From positions 1 to 8,668 of the forward strand of contig JAEZXS010000039.1 of assembly GCA_023442755.1 (NCBI GenBank): a DNA stretch of 8,668 nucleotides. The letters are read 5' to 3'. Positions 1-6,525 of this stretch are shown here, piece after piece (position 1 is the stretch's first letter; the number at the start of each line of letters is the position of its first letter). The notes beneath the pieces were generated by a model. That model had not been told where the DNA came from. It was given only the letters and a program-made list of their open reading frames with translations, and searched no databases. This stretch comes from Pseudomonadota bacterium (GTDB taxonomy: Bacteria > Desulfobacterota > Syntrophobacteria > Syntrophobacterales > Syntrophobacteraceae). Position numbers and translations under genes: made by a program.

Positions 1-438
1 CTGGTGAGCCTGTTCCTGATCGGCGGGGCGATAGGGACCCTGGCCGGTGCGCCTCTTGCCGACAGGTGGGGCCATGCTTTCTGGCTCCGCTTCTCGATGC
101 TGGGCTGTGCTCTGCTCTTTCCGCTGCTCTTCTTGGTGCGCGGCCCCGCACTGTTCTTCGTTCTGACTCTTTTCGGCGTTATCCTTATTTCCACCTTTTC
201 GGTAACGGTTGTCATGGGCCAGAATCTTTTTCCAAACAACCTCGGGGTCGCTTCCGGCCTGCTCGTTGGTTTCGCAATCGGCGCCGGGGGAATCGGAGTG
301 ACCCTTCTGGGCCTTCTCGCAGATCATTTCGGCGTTCCGGTCGCGATCAAATCGATCGGAATACTTCCTGTGGCCGGTTTTTTGCTCACGTTTGTGTTAA
401 GATACCGGACACCGGCAACGCTCAAGGCTACCGCATAA
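1..438 (+). CDS. MFS transporter, C-terminal part (fosmidomycin-resistance-like)
   Basis: The open frame runs in from the left edge and stops at TAA 436-438, so only the last 145 residues are visible. It is strongly hydrophobic, with about five membrane helices, which fits TM8-TM12 of a 12-helix major facilitator. Near the start is the loop GAPLADRWGH, the second copy of the MFS motif A (G-x-LADR-x-G) found between TM8 and TM9. Further on, VVMGQNLFPNNLGVASGL and GAGGIGVTLLGLLADHFG resemble the Fsr (fosmidomycin resistance) branch, whose members have VVMGQ-x-L-P and GIG-x-x-LLG-x-LAD in the same places. The protein would be an inner-membrane, proton-driven exporter; the substrate cannot be read from the sequence. 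The next gene begins 37 bases downstream on the same strand, so co-transcription is plausible. MFS membership is firm; the Fsr assignment is by resemblance only. Confidence 0.8.
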   Translation: MVSLFLIGGAIGTLAGAPLADRWGHAFWLRFSMLGCALLFPLLFLVRGPALFFVLTLFGVILISTFSVTVVMGQNLFPNNLGVASGLLVGFAIGAGGIGVTLLGLLADHFGVPVAIKSIGILPVAGFLLTFVLRYRTPATLKATA

Positions 439-475
439 TCATGTACACTCCTAGGAATCACCCGGGAAATAGAAG

Positions 476-1861
476 ATGCTTTTTCTAAAATTGCTCCTGC
501 TCCTCTGGTCGATCAACTTCGCTCCACCGCTCATGGCACATCTTTTTGAACAGAGGTGGAATACACCGCTCGACGGCGATCGGCTCTTTGCCGACGGCCA
601 CCGCCTTTTCGGCCCGCATAAAACGGTTCGCGGCGTTCTCGCCGGCATCCTGATGGGAATGTGTGTCGGAATCGTGCTCGGCTTTCCCTTTTGGCTCGGC
701 CTGGGTGCCGGAGCACTGAGCATGGCAGGAGACCTCTTTTCCAGTTTTCTCAAAAGACGCCTGTCTTTTATCAGCGGCGATGTCGTCCCCGGACTCGATC
801 AAACGCCCGAGGGGCTTTTCCCCTTTCTGATCCTTGGCCCGTATTTCTCTCTCTCGCTCCTCTATGTAGTGTTCTGCCTGGCCGTATTCGCAACCGGGGC
901 CTATTTCGGCTCCATTTTCCTAAGTCATACGCTCATGCGCAGGCCGTTTGCATCCTACCCGCGGCCCGTCCGCCCCAAAACCCGGTTCAGAGAGCTAATT
1001 TCCTGCCAGATCACGACAGCCCCTTTCTACCAGATTCTGAACTTCGAAGATGCGCTCTATTACCATTTCCTGATGGAAACACTCTTCAAGGCCATGGGCA
1101 TCTACGAGCGGGGCAAAAGCAATGCCCTTGTACTGGAAAGAAAGGACGTGTCCTTTCACTTCAGCGACCTGCCGCCTGCTTTCGACGGATACAGGATACT
1201 CTTTCTCACCGACCTCCACCTTGACGGACTTGACGGGCTGACCGACAGGCTTCTCAACATCATCCGCGACATACGGGCTGATATATGCATTCTCGGCGGC
1301 GATTTCCGTATGGAGACCCATGGGCCTTTCACGGACGCAATGACCCAGTTGGACCGGATCCTTCCCCAGGTGCATGTCACGGAAGGCGTTTACGGCGTTC
1401 TGGGCAATCACGATTGCATCGAGATAATGGACGCCCTCGAAGGCCGGGTGACCTTTATGGTAAACAGTTCCTTGAAGCTACAGCGAAACGGTGAGCAAAT
1501 CTGGCTGGTCGGAATCGACGATCCCCATTATTTCAAGTGCCACGATCTGGATCAGGCCTTTGATGAAGTCCCTCACAAAGCCTTCTCGATCCTAATCTCG
1601 CATTCCAACGAGATATACAAAGCCGCCCGAGAATATGGACCGAAACTCTTCCTCTGCGGCCATACCCATGCGGGGCAGATTCGGATTCCGCCCATCGGTC
1701 CGGTGTTCACGCACAGCAGCGCCCCAAGGAGCCTGTGCGAGGGCCGCTGGGAGTACGGGGGGATGCTCGGCTACACCAGCGCGGGGGTCGGCGTTTCCGG
1801 CGTGCCGGTGCGGTACAATTCCAAGGGCGAGGTGACCGTCATCACCCTGCACAGGGCATGA
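476..1861 (+). CDS. Fusion protein: CarS-like CDP-alcohol synthase domain + metallophosphoesterase
   Basis: This 461-residue protein has two domains. Residues 1-150 are a polytopic membrane domain of the CDP-archaeol synthase (CarS, formerly DUF46) family: N-x-A-PP at 14-18, PLDGDR-x-F-x-DG-x-R-x-FG-x-HKT-x-RG at 31-53, GDLFSSFLKRR at 85-95 and LDQ at 107-109, with about five hydrophobic segments. Known CarS transfers CMP from CTP to an unsaturated archaeal phosphatidate. Residues 170-461 are a calcineurin-like phosphoesterase with a full metal site: D246/H248 (TDLHLD), D276 (GGDF), N311/H312 (GNHD), H376 (ISHSNE) and H396/H398 (GHTHAGQ). This type includes YkuE/YaeI and the LpxG UDP-diacylglucosamine hydrolases. 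The stretch before D246 (YERGKSNAL, DLPPAFDGYRILF) looks like the usual leader of this esterase subgroup. The frame is unbroken across the joint. ATG 476 has only a weak ribosome site (GGGA). I infer a role in lipid or nucleotide-lipid metabolism; the substrate is unknown. Confidence 0.85.
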   Translation: MLFLKLLLLLWSINFAPPLMAHLFEQRWNTPLDGDRLFADGHRLFGPHKTVRGVLAGILMGMCVGIVLGFPFWLGLGAGALSMAGDLFSSFLKRRLSFISGDVVPGLDQTPEGLFPFLILGPYFSLSLLYVVFCLAVFATGAYFGSIFLSHTLMRRPFASYPRPVRPKTRFRELISCQITTAPFYQILNFEDALYYHFLMETLFKAMGIYERGKSNALVLERKDVSFHFSDLPPAFDGYRILFLTDLHLDGLDGLTDRLLNIIRDIRADICILGGDFRMETHGPFTDAMTQLDRILPQVHVTEGVYGVLGNHDCIEIMDALEGRVTFMVNSSLKLQRNGEQIWLVGIDDPHYFKCHDLDQAFDEVPHKAFSILISHSNEIYKAAREYGPKLFLCGHTHAGQIRIPPIGPVFTHSSAPRSLCEGRWEYGGMLGYTSAGVGVSGVPVRYNSKGEVTVITLHRA

Positions 1862-1874
1862 GCATACCCGATAA

Positions 1875-1916
1875 AAACAGCACCGGGGCCTATTACGTCG
1901 GGTCCCGGTGCTGTTT
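1875..1916. terminator. Bidirectional rho-independent terminator
   Basis: A perfect 13-bp inverted repeat (1875-1887 AAACAGCACCGGG with 1904-1916 CCCGGTGCTGTTT) encloses a 16-base loop. On the + strand it is followed by TATTTTTGC; on the - strand the stem runs into TTTTTAT. It lies between the stops of two converging genes, the fusion gene (ends 1861) and gpmI (ends 1932), so it can serve both. Confidence 0.9.
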
Positions 1917-1931
1917 ATTTTTGCAGCTTAC

Positions 1932-3596
1932 CTAACATTCCTTTTTGAAGACAAGCAGCGGCGGATCGTATATTTCCGGCGGCTTGACGCCGAAGAGCTG
2001 GAGCAAAGTCGAAGCGACGTTAGTAAGCCCGGGCGATTTCACATCCGGGTTGAACCGGATGCAGTCCTCCCCGGAAGGGTCGTATACGATAAACCAGACC
2101 GGGTTGAGTGTATGGGCCGTCTTCGCTTTCGGCCTTCCGTCCGGATGCCGCTTGACCTGCCCTTTCTTATCCAGTTCATACATTTCTTCCGCATTTCCAT
2201 GGTCGGCCGTAACAAGCAGAATCCCGCCCATCTTCGCAGTCGCCGCCATCAGCCTCCCAAGACAGAGATCGACCGTTTCCATCGCGATCACGGCCGATTG
2301 ATAAACCCCAGTGTGCCCCACCATGTCTCCATTCGGGTAATTCAACCGGATAAAATCGAATTGCCGCGACAGAATAGCTTCCACGGTCCTGTCCGTTATC
2401 TCCGCCGCTTTCATCCAGGGCCTCAGTTCGAAGGGCACCCGGTCCGACGCGATTTCTATGTACTCCTCACATTTTGCATCGATCTTGCCCGACCGGTTTC
2501 CATTCCAGAAGTAGGTGACATGTCCATACTTTTGCGTTTCGCTGATGGCCATCTGCCGCAGATGGTGGGCGGAAAGGTATTCCCCGACTGTGTTCTCGAT
2601 GTGTGGCGGCTCCACGAGGTATTGTTTGGGAATATTCGCTTCTGTGTCGTATTCCATCATCCCGGCATAGGCCACCTGAGGATGCGGCGTTCGTTCAAAA
2701 AAGGGAAAATCGTCGTCTTCGAAGGCGCGGCTTATTTCAAGAGCCCTGTCGCCACGAAAGTTGAAAAACACGACGGCATCCCCGTCACGGATGGGACCCA
2801 CCGGCCCGGACCCGTCGGCTATGACAAAGGGTGGCAAATCCTGGTCTATGATCCCTGGGTGATCCTCGCGATAGGTGTTTATCGCATCCCTGGCGGATGC
2901 AAATTGCCGCCCCTCGCCCGCGACATGCGTCTTCCACCCGCGCTCCACCATGCCCCAGTCAGCTTCATACCGGTCCATGGTGATTTTCATCCTGCCGCCG
3001 CCGCTCGCGATCCGGTAGTCGACTCCGGTTTCCTGATTCAGTTTCTGCAGCAGGTTTTCAAGTTGGTCAACATACTTCAATGCACTGGTCTCGCCGACGT
3101 CTCGACCGTCAAGAAGGATGTGGACCCGTGCGCGCGGAAGTTTTTCCACACGGGCAAGGCGCTCGAGCATGGTCTCCAGGTGCGATATATGGCTGTGGAC
3201 AAAGCCGTCGGACAGAAGGCCGATAAAGTGCATCGTCCCGTCATGTTCTCGGCAGTATCGCACGATCCGTTGCCAGTTTCGCCCTTCGAAGAGCCTGCCG
3301 GAGGATAACGCCTCATTAACGAGCCTTGCGCCCTGCGGATATAACCTTCCGGCCCCGAGTGCATTGTGCCCCACTTCGGAATTGCCCATTTCGTCGTCGG
3401 TCGGCAGCCCGACCGCGGTCCCATGCGCTCTAAGCAGGGTATGGCGGCAGTTCCGGAGCAGCCAGTCCAGGTTTGGAGTCAGTGCATTTGCAACCGCATT
3501 CCCCTCCTTATCCTCGCGATACCCTACGCCGTCCATAACCACCAGCGTGATCGGACGCGGAGTGCGGCGGGTCAACAGACTTACCATTTCCTCCAT
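1932..3596 (-). CDS. gpmI: 2,3-bisphosphoglycerate-independent phosphoglycerate mutase
   Basis: This cytoplasmic Mn-dependent enzyme interconverts 3- and 2-phosphoglycerate in glycolysis and gluconeogenesis. At 554 residues it is slightly longer than the usual 510-550. Alkaline-phosphatase-superfamily metal and catalytic motifs are all present: VVMDGVG (D22), the phospho-acceptor serine in GNSEVGHNALGAG (S73), HSH near 134-136, LLDGRDV (161-167), MDRYEADW (207-214), NFRGDRA (279-285), NGDMVGH (D424, H428), TADHGNAEE (D465, H466) and TAHT (H495). I chose ATG 3596 because AGGAG lies 8 bases upstream (3605-3609) and the fold begins shortly after. The frame stays open to a TTG at 3686, but the 30 extra residues have no counterpart in the family. 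The gene lies 98 bases after the PDZ protease with no terminator between, so read-through from the protease transcript is possible. Its 3' end shares the terminator at 1875-1916. Confidence 0.97.
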   Translation of the reverse strand: MEEMVSLLTRRTPRPITLVVMDGVGYREDKEGNAVANALTPNLDWLLRNCRHTLLRAHGTAVGLPTDDEMGNSEVGHNALGAGRLYPQGARLVNEALSSGRLFEGRNWQRIVRYCREHDGTMHFIGLLSDGFVHSHISHLETMLERLARVEKLPRARVHILLDGRDVGETSALKYVDQLENLLQKLNQETGVDYRIASGGGRMKITMDRYEADWGMVERGWKTHVAGEGRQFASARDAINTYREDHPGIIDQDLPPFVIADGSGPVGPIRDGDAVVFFNFRGDRALEISRAFEDDDFPFFERTPHPQVAYAGMMEYDTEANIPKQYLVEPPHIENTVGEYLSAHHLRQMAISETQKYGHVTYFWNGNRSGKIDAKCEEYIEIASDRVPFELRPWMKAAEITDRTVEAILSRQFDFIRLNYPNGDMVGHTGVYQSAVIAMETVDLCLGRLMAATAKMGGILLVTADHGNAEEMYELDKKGQVKRHPDGRPKAKTAHTLNPVWFIVYDPSGEDCIRFNPDVKSPGLTNVASTLLQLFGVKPPEIYDPPLLVFKKEC

Positions 3597-3604
3597 CGGT
3601 CTTT

Positions 3605-3609
3605 CTCCT
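3605..3609 (-). promoter_or_regulatory. Ribosome binding site deciding the gpmI start
   Basis: AGGAG on the - strand sits 8 bases before ATG 3596. It supports this start over the in-frame TTG at 3686 and over the ATG three codons further in. Confidence 0.75.
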
Positions 3610-3694
3610 GAATATTCGGAATCCATTCCCGTATAGCGTATCGAGAGCGGTTGAACGAGAATGGTTAACGGTCCCAAGTCATACAACCCACCTC

Positions 3695-4792
3695 TCAGGG
3701 CTGCCGCGCCCGGACATCCCTCTGCTTCTCGCCAAGCGTTACCGTGATGGTTGTCTTGCTGCCGTCCCAGCGGACGATCCCAACCTGCACCCTGTCGCCC
3801 GGGCGCAACTTGCGCACCTCGCGTATCGCGGCGTCGGCATCCTCGACAGGCTTCCCATTGACACTGACAACAACGTCTCCGCCAACCGTGACTATGCTGT
3901 TCCCGATCTGGGCGCGTTTGTTTCCACCGCGCAGTCCCGCCGTTGCGGCGGGTCCGTTGGGCGTGACATCGATAACCAGGGCGCCGGAGGAAACAGGCAG
4001 TTTGAGAGCTTCGGCCAGATCCGGGAAAAGGTTCATGAGAGTGGCCCCAATATACGGGTAGCTGTAGTATCCCTTCGACACAAGGTCGTGGACGACCCTT
4101 TTCACCGTATCCACGGGAATGGCGAATCCTATTCCCACACTGGCTCCGGTCGGACTGAAGATCGCAGTGGTCACGCCAACTAGGTTCCCGGAAGAATCGA
4201 TCAGCGGGCCGCCTGAATTACCGGGGTTAATAGAAGCATCCGTCTGGATGATGTCCTCGACCAACGCTCCATTTTCCGCACGCATCGTACGCCCGACCGA
4301 ACTGATCACCCCGGTGGTGAGCGTCTGCCCCAAGCCGAAGGGATTTCCGATAGCCATCGCTTTCTGTCCGACTTTCAAATCTACGGAGCCTCCGAGAGGT
4401 ATCACAGTCAGCTTTTCCTTCGGCGCATCGACCCGAATGACGGCCAGGTCCGTGTCGGGATCGGCGCCCACGAGTTTGGCAGGGTATTTTTTCCCATTGG
4501 ATAGCGTCACCTCGAGTTTTCGGGCATCTCCTATGACATGGTTGTTTGTGAGGATATGTCCCTTTGTGTCGATGATCGAACCGGACCCCGTGCCCTGACG
4601 CGGCACGACGTTAAAGAAAAAATCGTGCTCCAGAACAGTGCTCGTGATATTGACCACGCTCGGGGCAAGCCGCTGGTAGAGTTCGATATTGTTTTTTTCT
4701 TCCTCGGTAAGAGCAGCGGCAACGGAGACCCAGCACAGAACGCAAAGAATCAGGGCAATGCCTCTCGTCGCCCTTTTCGAACGCATACTCAA
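3695..4792 (-). CDS. HtrA/DegP-like periplasmic serine protease with one PDZ domain
   Basis: This 365-residue exported S1C-family protease probably degrades or controls misfolded envelope proteins. A signal peptide (basic start, hydrophobic 11-24) ends at AAA, with likely cleavage before LTEEE at 28. The trypsin-like domain follows with the complete triad: H85 (TNNHVIG), D115 (DTDLAVI) and S193 (NPGNSGGPL), plus the oxyanion-side motif GNPFGLGQTLT (149-159). A single PDZ domain covers about 247-355 (YIGATLMN, GPAATAGLRGG, VVVSVNGKPV, LRPGDRVQV), placing it with one-PDZ DegS/HtrA proteins, not the two-PDZ DegP. The start is uncertain by two codons: TTG 4792 lies 5 bases after GAGGTG (4798-4803), while ATG 4786 lies 11 bases after it. 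The mature protein is the same either way. It follows the PDZ-less paralogue by 47 bases on the same strand, implying one operon arising from a tandem duplication. Confidence 0.93.
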   Translation of the reverse strand: MSMRSKRATRGIALILCVLCWVSVAAALTEEEKNNIELYQRLAPSVVNITSTVLEHDFFFNVVPRQGTGSGSIIDTKGHILTNNHVIGDARKLEVTLSNGKKYPAKLVGADPDTDLAVIRVDAPKEKLTVIPLGGSVDLKVGQKAMAIGNPFGLGQTLTTGVISSVGRTMRAENGALVEDIIQTDASINPGNSGGPLIDSSGNLVGVTTAIFSPTGASVGIGFAIPVDTVKRVVHDLVSKGYYSYPYIGATLMNLFPDLAEALKLPVSSGALVIDVTPNGPAATAGLRGGNKRAQIGNSIVTVGGDVVVSVNGKPVEDADAAIREVRKLRPGDRVQVGIVRWDGSKTTITVTLGEKQRDVRARQP

Positions 4793-4797
4793 CTCAT

Positions 4798-4803
4798 CAC
4801 CTC
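4798..4803 (-). promoter_or_regulatory. Ribosome binding site of the PDZ protease
   Basis: GAGGTG on the - strand lies in the 47-base gap between the two protease genes. Its spacing fits TTG 4792 (5 bases) better than ATG 4786 (11 bases), which is why the TTG start is preferred. Confidence 0.55.
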
Positions 4804-4839
4804 ATTCTCGGGTTAAATTCCGTGAAATAGCAGCCTAAT

Positions 4840-5652
4840 TTATTGACTGCCCTGTGGCTTGTAAATACGCCGTAAAAACCAGGCAACCAGAAGGATCGCA
4901 GCACCCCAGGCGACATACCGCGGCCAGCGCTGCATCAGCGAAGGAACGACCTCTTTGACCCTGTTTATCGGCAAAGCAAACCCAATTTTTATACTCGACC
5001 CCGTCGGACTCAGAATCGCAGTGCAGATACCTACCAACTCTCCATCCGAATTGACCAGTGCCCCTCCGGAGTTCCCCGGATTGATGGAAGCATCGGTCTG
5101 GATCAGGTCCTTCATGACCTTTCCACCGTCCTTGATGTTTCGTCCGGTCATGCTCACCGCTCCGACCGTGAGCGTCTGCCCGAGTCCGAAAGGGTTTCCG
5201 ACCGCAAGCACTTTTTCTCCTATCCTGAGCCTGCCGGAATCTCCAAGTGTTATCGCCTTCAGCGGTTTTTCGCCGGGATCGACCTTCAAAACAGCAATGT
5301 CCTCCGCCGGAGATGCGGCCATCACACTTGCCCGCATGCTCCTTCCGTCAAGCATGACATAAATCGATTTCGCCCCGGCGACCACGTGGTTGTTCGTAAC
5401 GATCACCCCGTCTTCTCTCAGAACGACTCCCGATCCCGAACCGGTGAGCGAGGGCACCGAGCAGAAAAAGAACTCGGCCTCACACGCTTCCGTCGTGATA
5501 TTTGCAACCGAAGCGGCCACCTTTTCATACGCCCGTATCGTACTCAGCTCTTCAGACGTAAGCGCACAAGCTCCGGAAAGGGTCAGGCACAAATCGATCA
5601 ATAACGCGGTGATAAGAATCGCAAATAAGAAGCTGCAGGTTTTCCTGTCCAT
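4840..5652 (-). CDS. Trypsin-like (S1C) serine protease without PDZ, C-terminal membrane anchor
   Basis: This 270-residue paralogue of the downstream PDZ protease has a hydrophobic signal segment (7-26) ending in the AxA site ACA before LTSEE at 31, the same junction as its neighbour. The protease domain keeps the full triad: H89 (TNNHVVAG), D118 (AEDIAVLK) and S195 (NPGNSGGAL), with GNPFGLGQTLT at 152-162. It should therefore be catalytically competent. The chain stops soon after the protease fold: no PDZ domain exists, and residues 246-260 form a hydrophobic helix followed by RRIYK, predicting a C-terminal membrane anchor with a positive cytoplasmic tail. Three cysteines (57, 64, 210) in the exported domain are absent from the paralogue. 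ATG 5652 was chosen because the signal peptide starts there; only AGG lies close upstream. The frame is open back to 5811, but that extension is not convincing. It likely shares an operon with the PDZ protease and may process or regulate envelope proteins; the substrate is unknown. Confidence 0.9.
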   Translation of the reverse strand: MDRKTCSFLFAILITALLIDLCLTLSGACALTSEELSTIRAYEKVAASVANITTEACEAEFFFCSVPSLTGSGSGVVLREDGVIVTNNHVVAGAKSIYVMLDGRSMRASVMAASPAEDIAVLKVDPGEKPLKAITLGDSGRLRIGEKVLAVGNPFGLGQTLTVGAVSMTGRNIKDGGKVMKDLIQTDASINPGNSGGALVNSDGELVGICTAILSPTGSSIKIGFALPINRVKEVVPSLMQRWPRYVAWGAAILLVAWFLRRIYKPQGSQ

Positions 5653-5710
5653 ACGCCTGGTTCCGGTCCCTTGAAAAACTCGGTTTTTTCGACAGAGTAA
5701 GGTGAGTATA

Positions 5711-5740
5711 TTTATAAGAAACGCTGCCAAACAGCAACAA
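5711..5740 (-). promoter_or_regulatory. Candidate sigma-70 promoter for the protease pair
   Basis: On the - strand, TTGTTG (5735-5740) is separated by 18 bases from TATAAA (5711-5716), giving a start near 5704 and a leader of about 50 bases before ATG 5652. It lies in the AT-richest part of this gap. This is a match by eye only. Confidence 0.4.
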
Positions 5741-5771
5741 AGATGACCGTTTACGGAAGGAGAATACAGCA

Positions 5772-5794
5772 GGCTCGCATAAAGCATGCGAGCC
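5772..5794 (-). terminator. Stem-loop, possible terminator of the stress-protein gene
   Basis: A perfect 9-bp inverted repeat, GGCTCGCAT and ATGCGAGCC, has a 5-base loop. It lies 42 bases beyond the stress-gene stop and before the candidate protease promoter. The following - strand bases (TGCTGTATTCTCC) are only mildly T-rich, so it is not a classic intrinsic terminator. It could also be a processing or mRNA-stability hairpin. Confidence 0.4.
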
Positions 5795-5810
5795 CGGACG
5801 ATCTTCACCA

Positions 5811-5830
5811 CAGGCGGTCCGCTCCGCCTG
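5811..5830 (-). repeat. Short stem-loop just after the stress-gene stop
   Basis: CAGGCGG (5811-5817) pairs with CCGCCTG (5824-5830) around a 6-base loop, 6 bases past the stop codon at 5837-5839. No T run follows. Together with the stem-loop at 5772-5794 it forms a double-hairpin 3' end. Confidence 0.4.
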
Positions 5831-5836
5831 CATCGG

Positions 5837-6331
5837 TCAGTGAGCCACGATTCGCTCCCCCTTGTGATTTCTCATTACACTGGCAGCCTCCGGGGCCCTG
5901 CCGTCTTCACTTCGCACCCAGAACAGAACGCCCCCCTCCTTGATCCCGGTTCTGTACGCTTCTGCAACCTCATCCGGGACTTCAAGCTCGACCAGTGCCG
6001 ATTTCAGCTCGTTGCAGGAGTGGACGGGGCTACAGTCTCTTCTGGCAAGCAGCGCAGCAAACTTTCCCGCCGCAAAGACTTTACCCACATCCGCTATGTT
6101 CGTCTCGTGCTTCCCGCCCACAATACGGTCAAGTCCATGCACTCCGCCACGGCCCGTTCTACCCGACACTTCTATGTTCGTCTCCCGGCGGCAAACTTCC
6201 AGGTGCGATTTTGCCACATAATCCTGTGTGATCACATTCATCTCGTCAGACGCAAAGCCCTTGCCGATAAGTTCATCGACGGCTTCTTTGGCATTGTCAT
6301 ATGTCTTGAAAAGAGAAAAAATAGTTCTCAT
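5837..6331 (-). CDS. General stress protein 17M-like small protein
   Basis: This 164-residue protein begins with MRTIFSLFKTYDNAKEAV and continues with DELIGKGFASDEMNVIT, the pattern of the GSP17M/YflT stress-protein N-terminal domain (a beta strand, then a D-x-A-x-x-AV-x-x-L helix, then GF-x-x-x-D-V-VIT). The C-terminal part, VPDEVAEAYRTGIKEGGVLFWVRSED, matches the closing half of the same proteins (a helix with EA-x-x-Y-x-x-GI-x-x-GG, then a strand). The glycine- and alanine-rich hydrophobic stretch usual between them is replaced by a polar segment at about residues 54-105. No signal peptide is seen, so it is probably cytoplasmic. The biochemical function of the family is unknown; bacterial members are stress-induced. 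ATG 6331 has a clear GAGGAG 8 bases upstream (6340-6345). It is transcribed divergently from queD. Confidence 0.7.
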   Translation of the reverse strand: MRTIFSLFKTYDNAKEAVDELIGKGFASDEMNVITQDYVAKSHLEVCRRETNIEVSGRTGRGGVHGLDRIVGGKHETNIADVGKVFAAGKFAALLARRDCSPVHSCNELKSALVELEVPDEVAEAYRTGIKEGGVLFWVRSEDGRAPEAASVMRNHKGERIVAH

Positions 6332-6440
6332 TCCCTGGACTCCTCGGATTCTGTTGCTAACTGCATCTTAACCAGATTCGGTGATTTAAAGGTAAATAGT
6401 TTCTTCCCAGCAGGCAACGTCGCGTCATTGATCTCCGGTG
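6332..6440. other. Divergent intergenic region, stress gene / queD
   Basis: Apart from the candidate queDE promoter and the two ribosome sites, this part of the 194-base divergent gap shows no riboswitch fold, strong palindrome or small gene. A weak - strand promoter candidate for the stress gene (TTGCCT, 17 bases, TACCTT) is possible but matches poorly at -10. Confidence 0.3.
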
Positions 6441-6469
6441 TTTCCATTTCAAGGCGGACGGGCTATATT
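6441..6469 (+). promoter_or_regulatory. Candidate sigma-70 promoter for queDE
   Basis: TTTCCA (6441-6446), a 17-base spacer and TATATT (6464-6469) fit a sigma-70 promoter, with 4 of 6 and 5 of 6 consensus bases. The predicted start near 6476 leaves a leader of about 50 bases. I see no preQ1 riboswitch fold in that leader. Confidence 0.5.
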
Positions 6470-6525
6470 TCGGTGCAGGACGTCATATCTGGCGCGATTC
6501 ATACTATCGACCGAGCGGAGGTCCA

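Noticed and set aside
1908..3308. A 466-codon open frame on the + strand, opposite gpmI
   Set aside because: It has no recognisable motif, is rich in R/P/H in the way of antisense shadows, and gpmI on the other strand carries every family motif over the same bases.
3597..3686. N-terminal extension of gpmI to TTG 3686
   Set aside because: The extra 30 residues do not resemble the family start, and ATG 3596 has AGGAG at ideal spacing.
5561..5575. Lipoprotein box (LSGAC) in the PDZ-less protease
   Set aside because: The leucine is at -4 instead of -3, and ACA before LTSEE is a good signal peptidase I site shared in position with the paralogue.
5715..5731. Sigma-54-like TTGGCA element on the - strand upstream of the protease pair
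   Set aside because: The required GC about 10 bases after the GG is missing (TA is there instead).
5653..5811. N-terminal extension of the PDZ-less protease to 5811
   Set aside because: It would bury the signal peptide behind 53 residues and overlap the stem-loop and candidate promoter region. The signal peptide at 5652 is a more natural start.
6470..6525. preQ1 riboswitch in the queDE leader
   Set aside because: The short leader has no preQ1 pseudoknot pattern: no suitable stem followed by an A-rich tail that pairs back to the loop.
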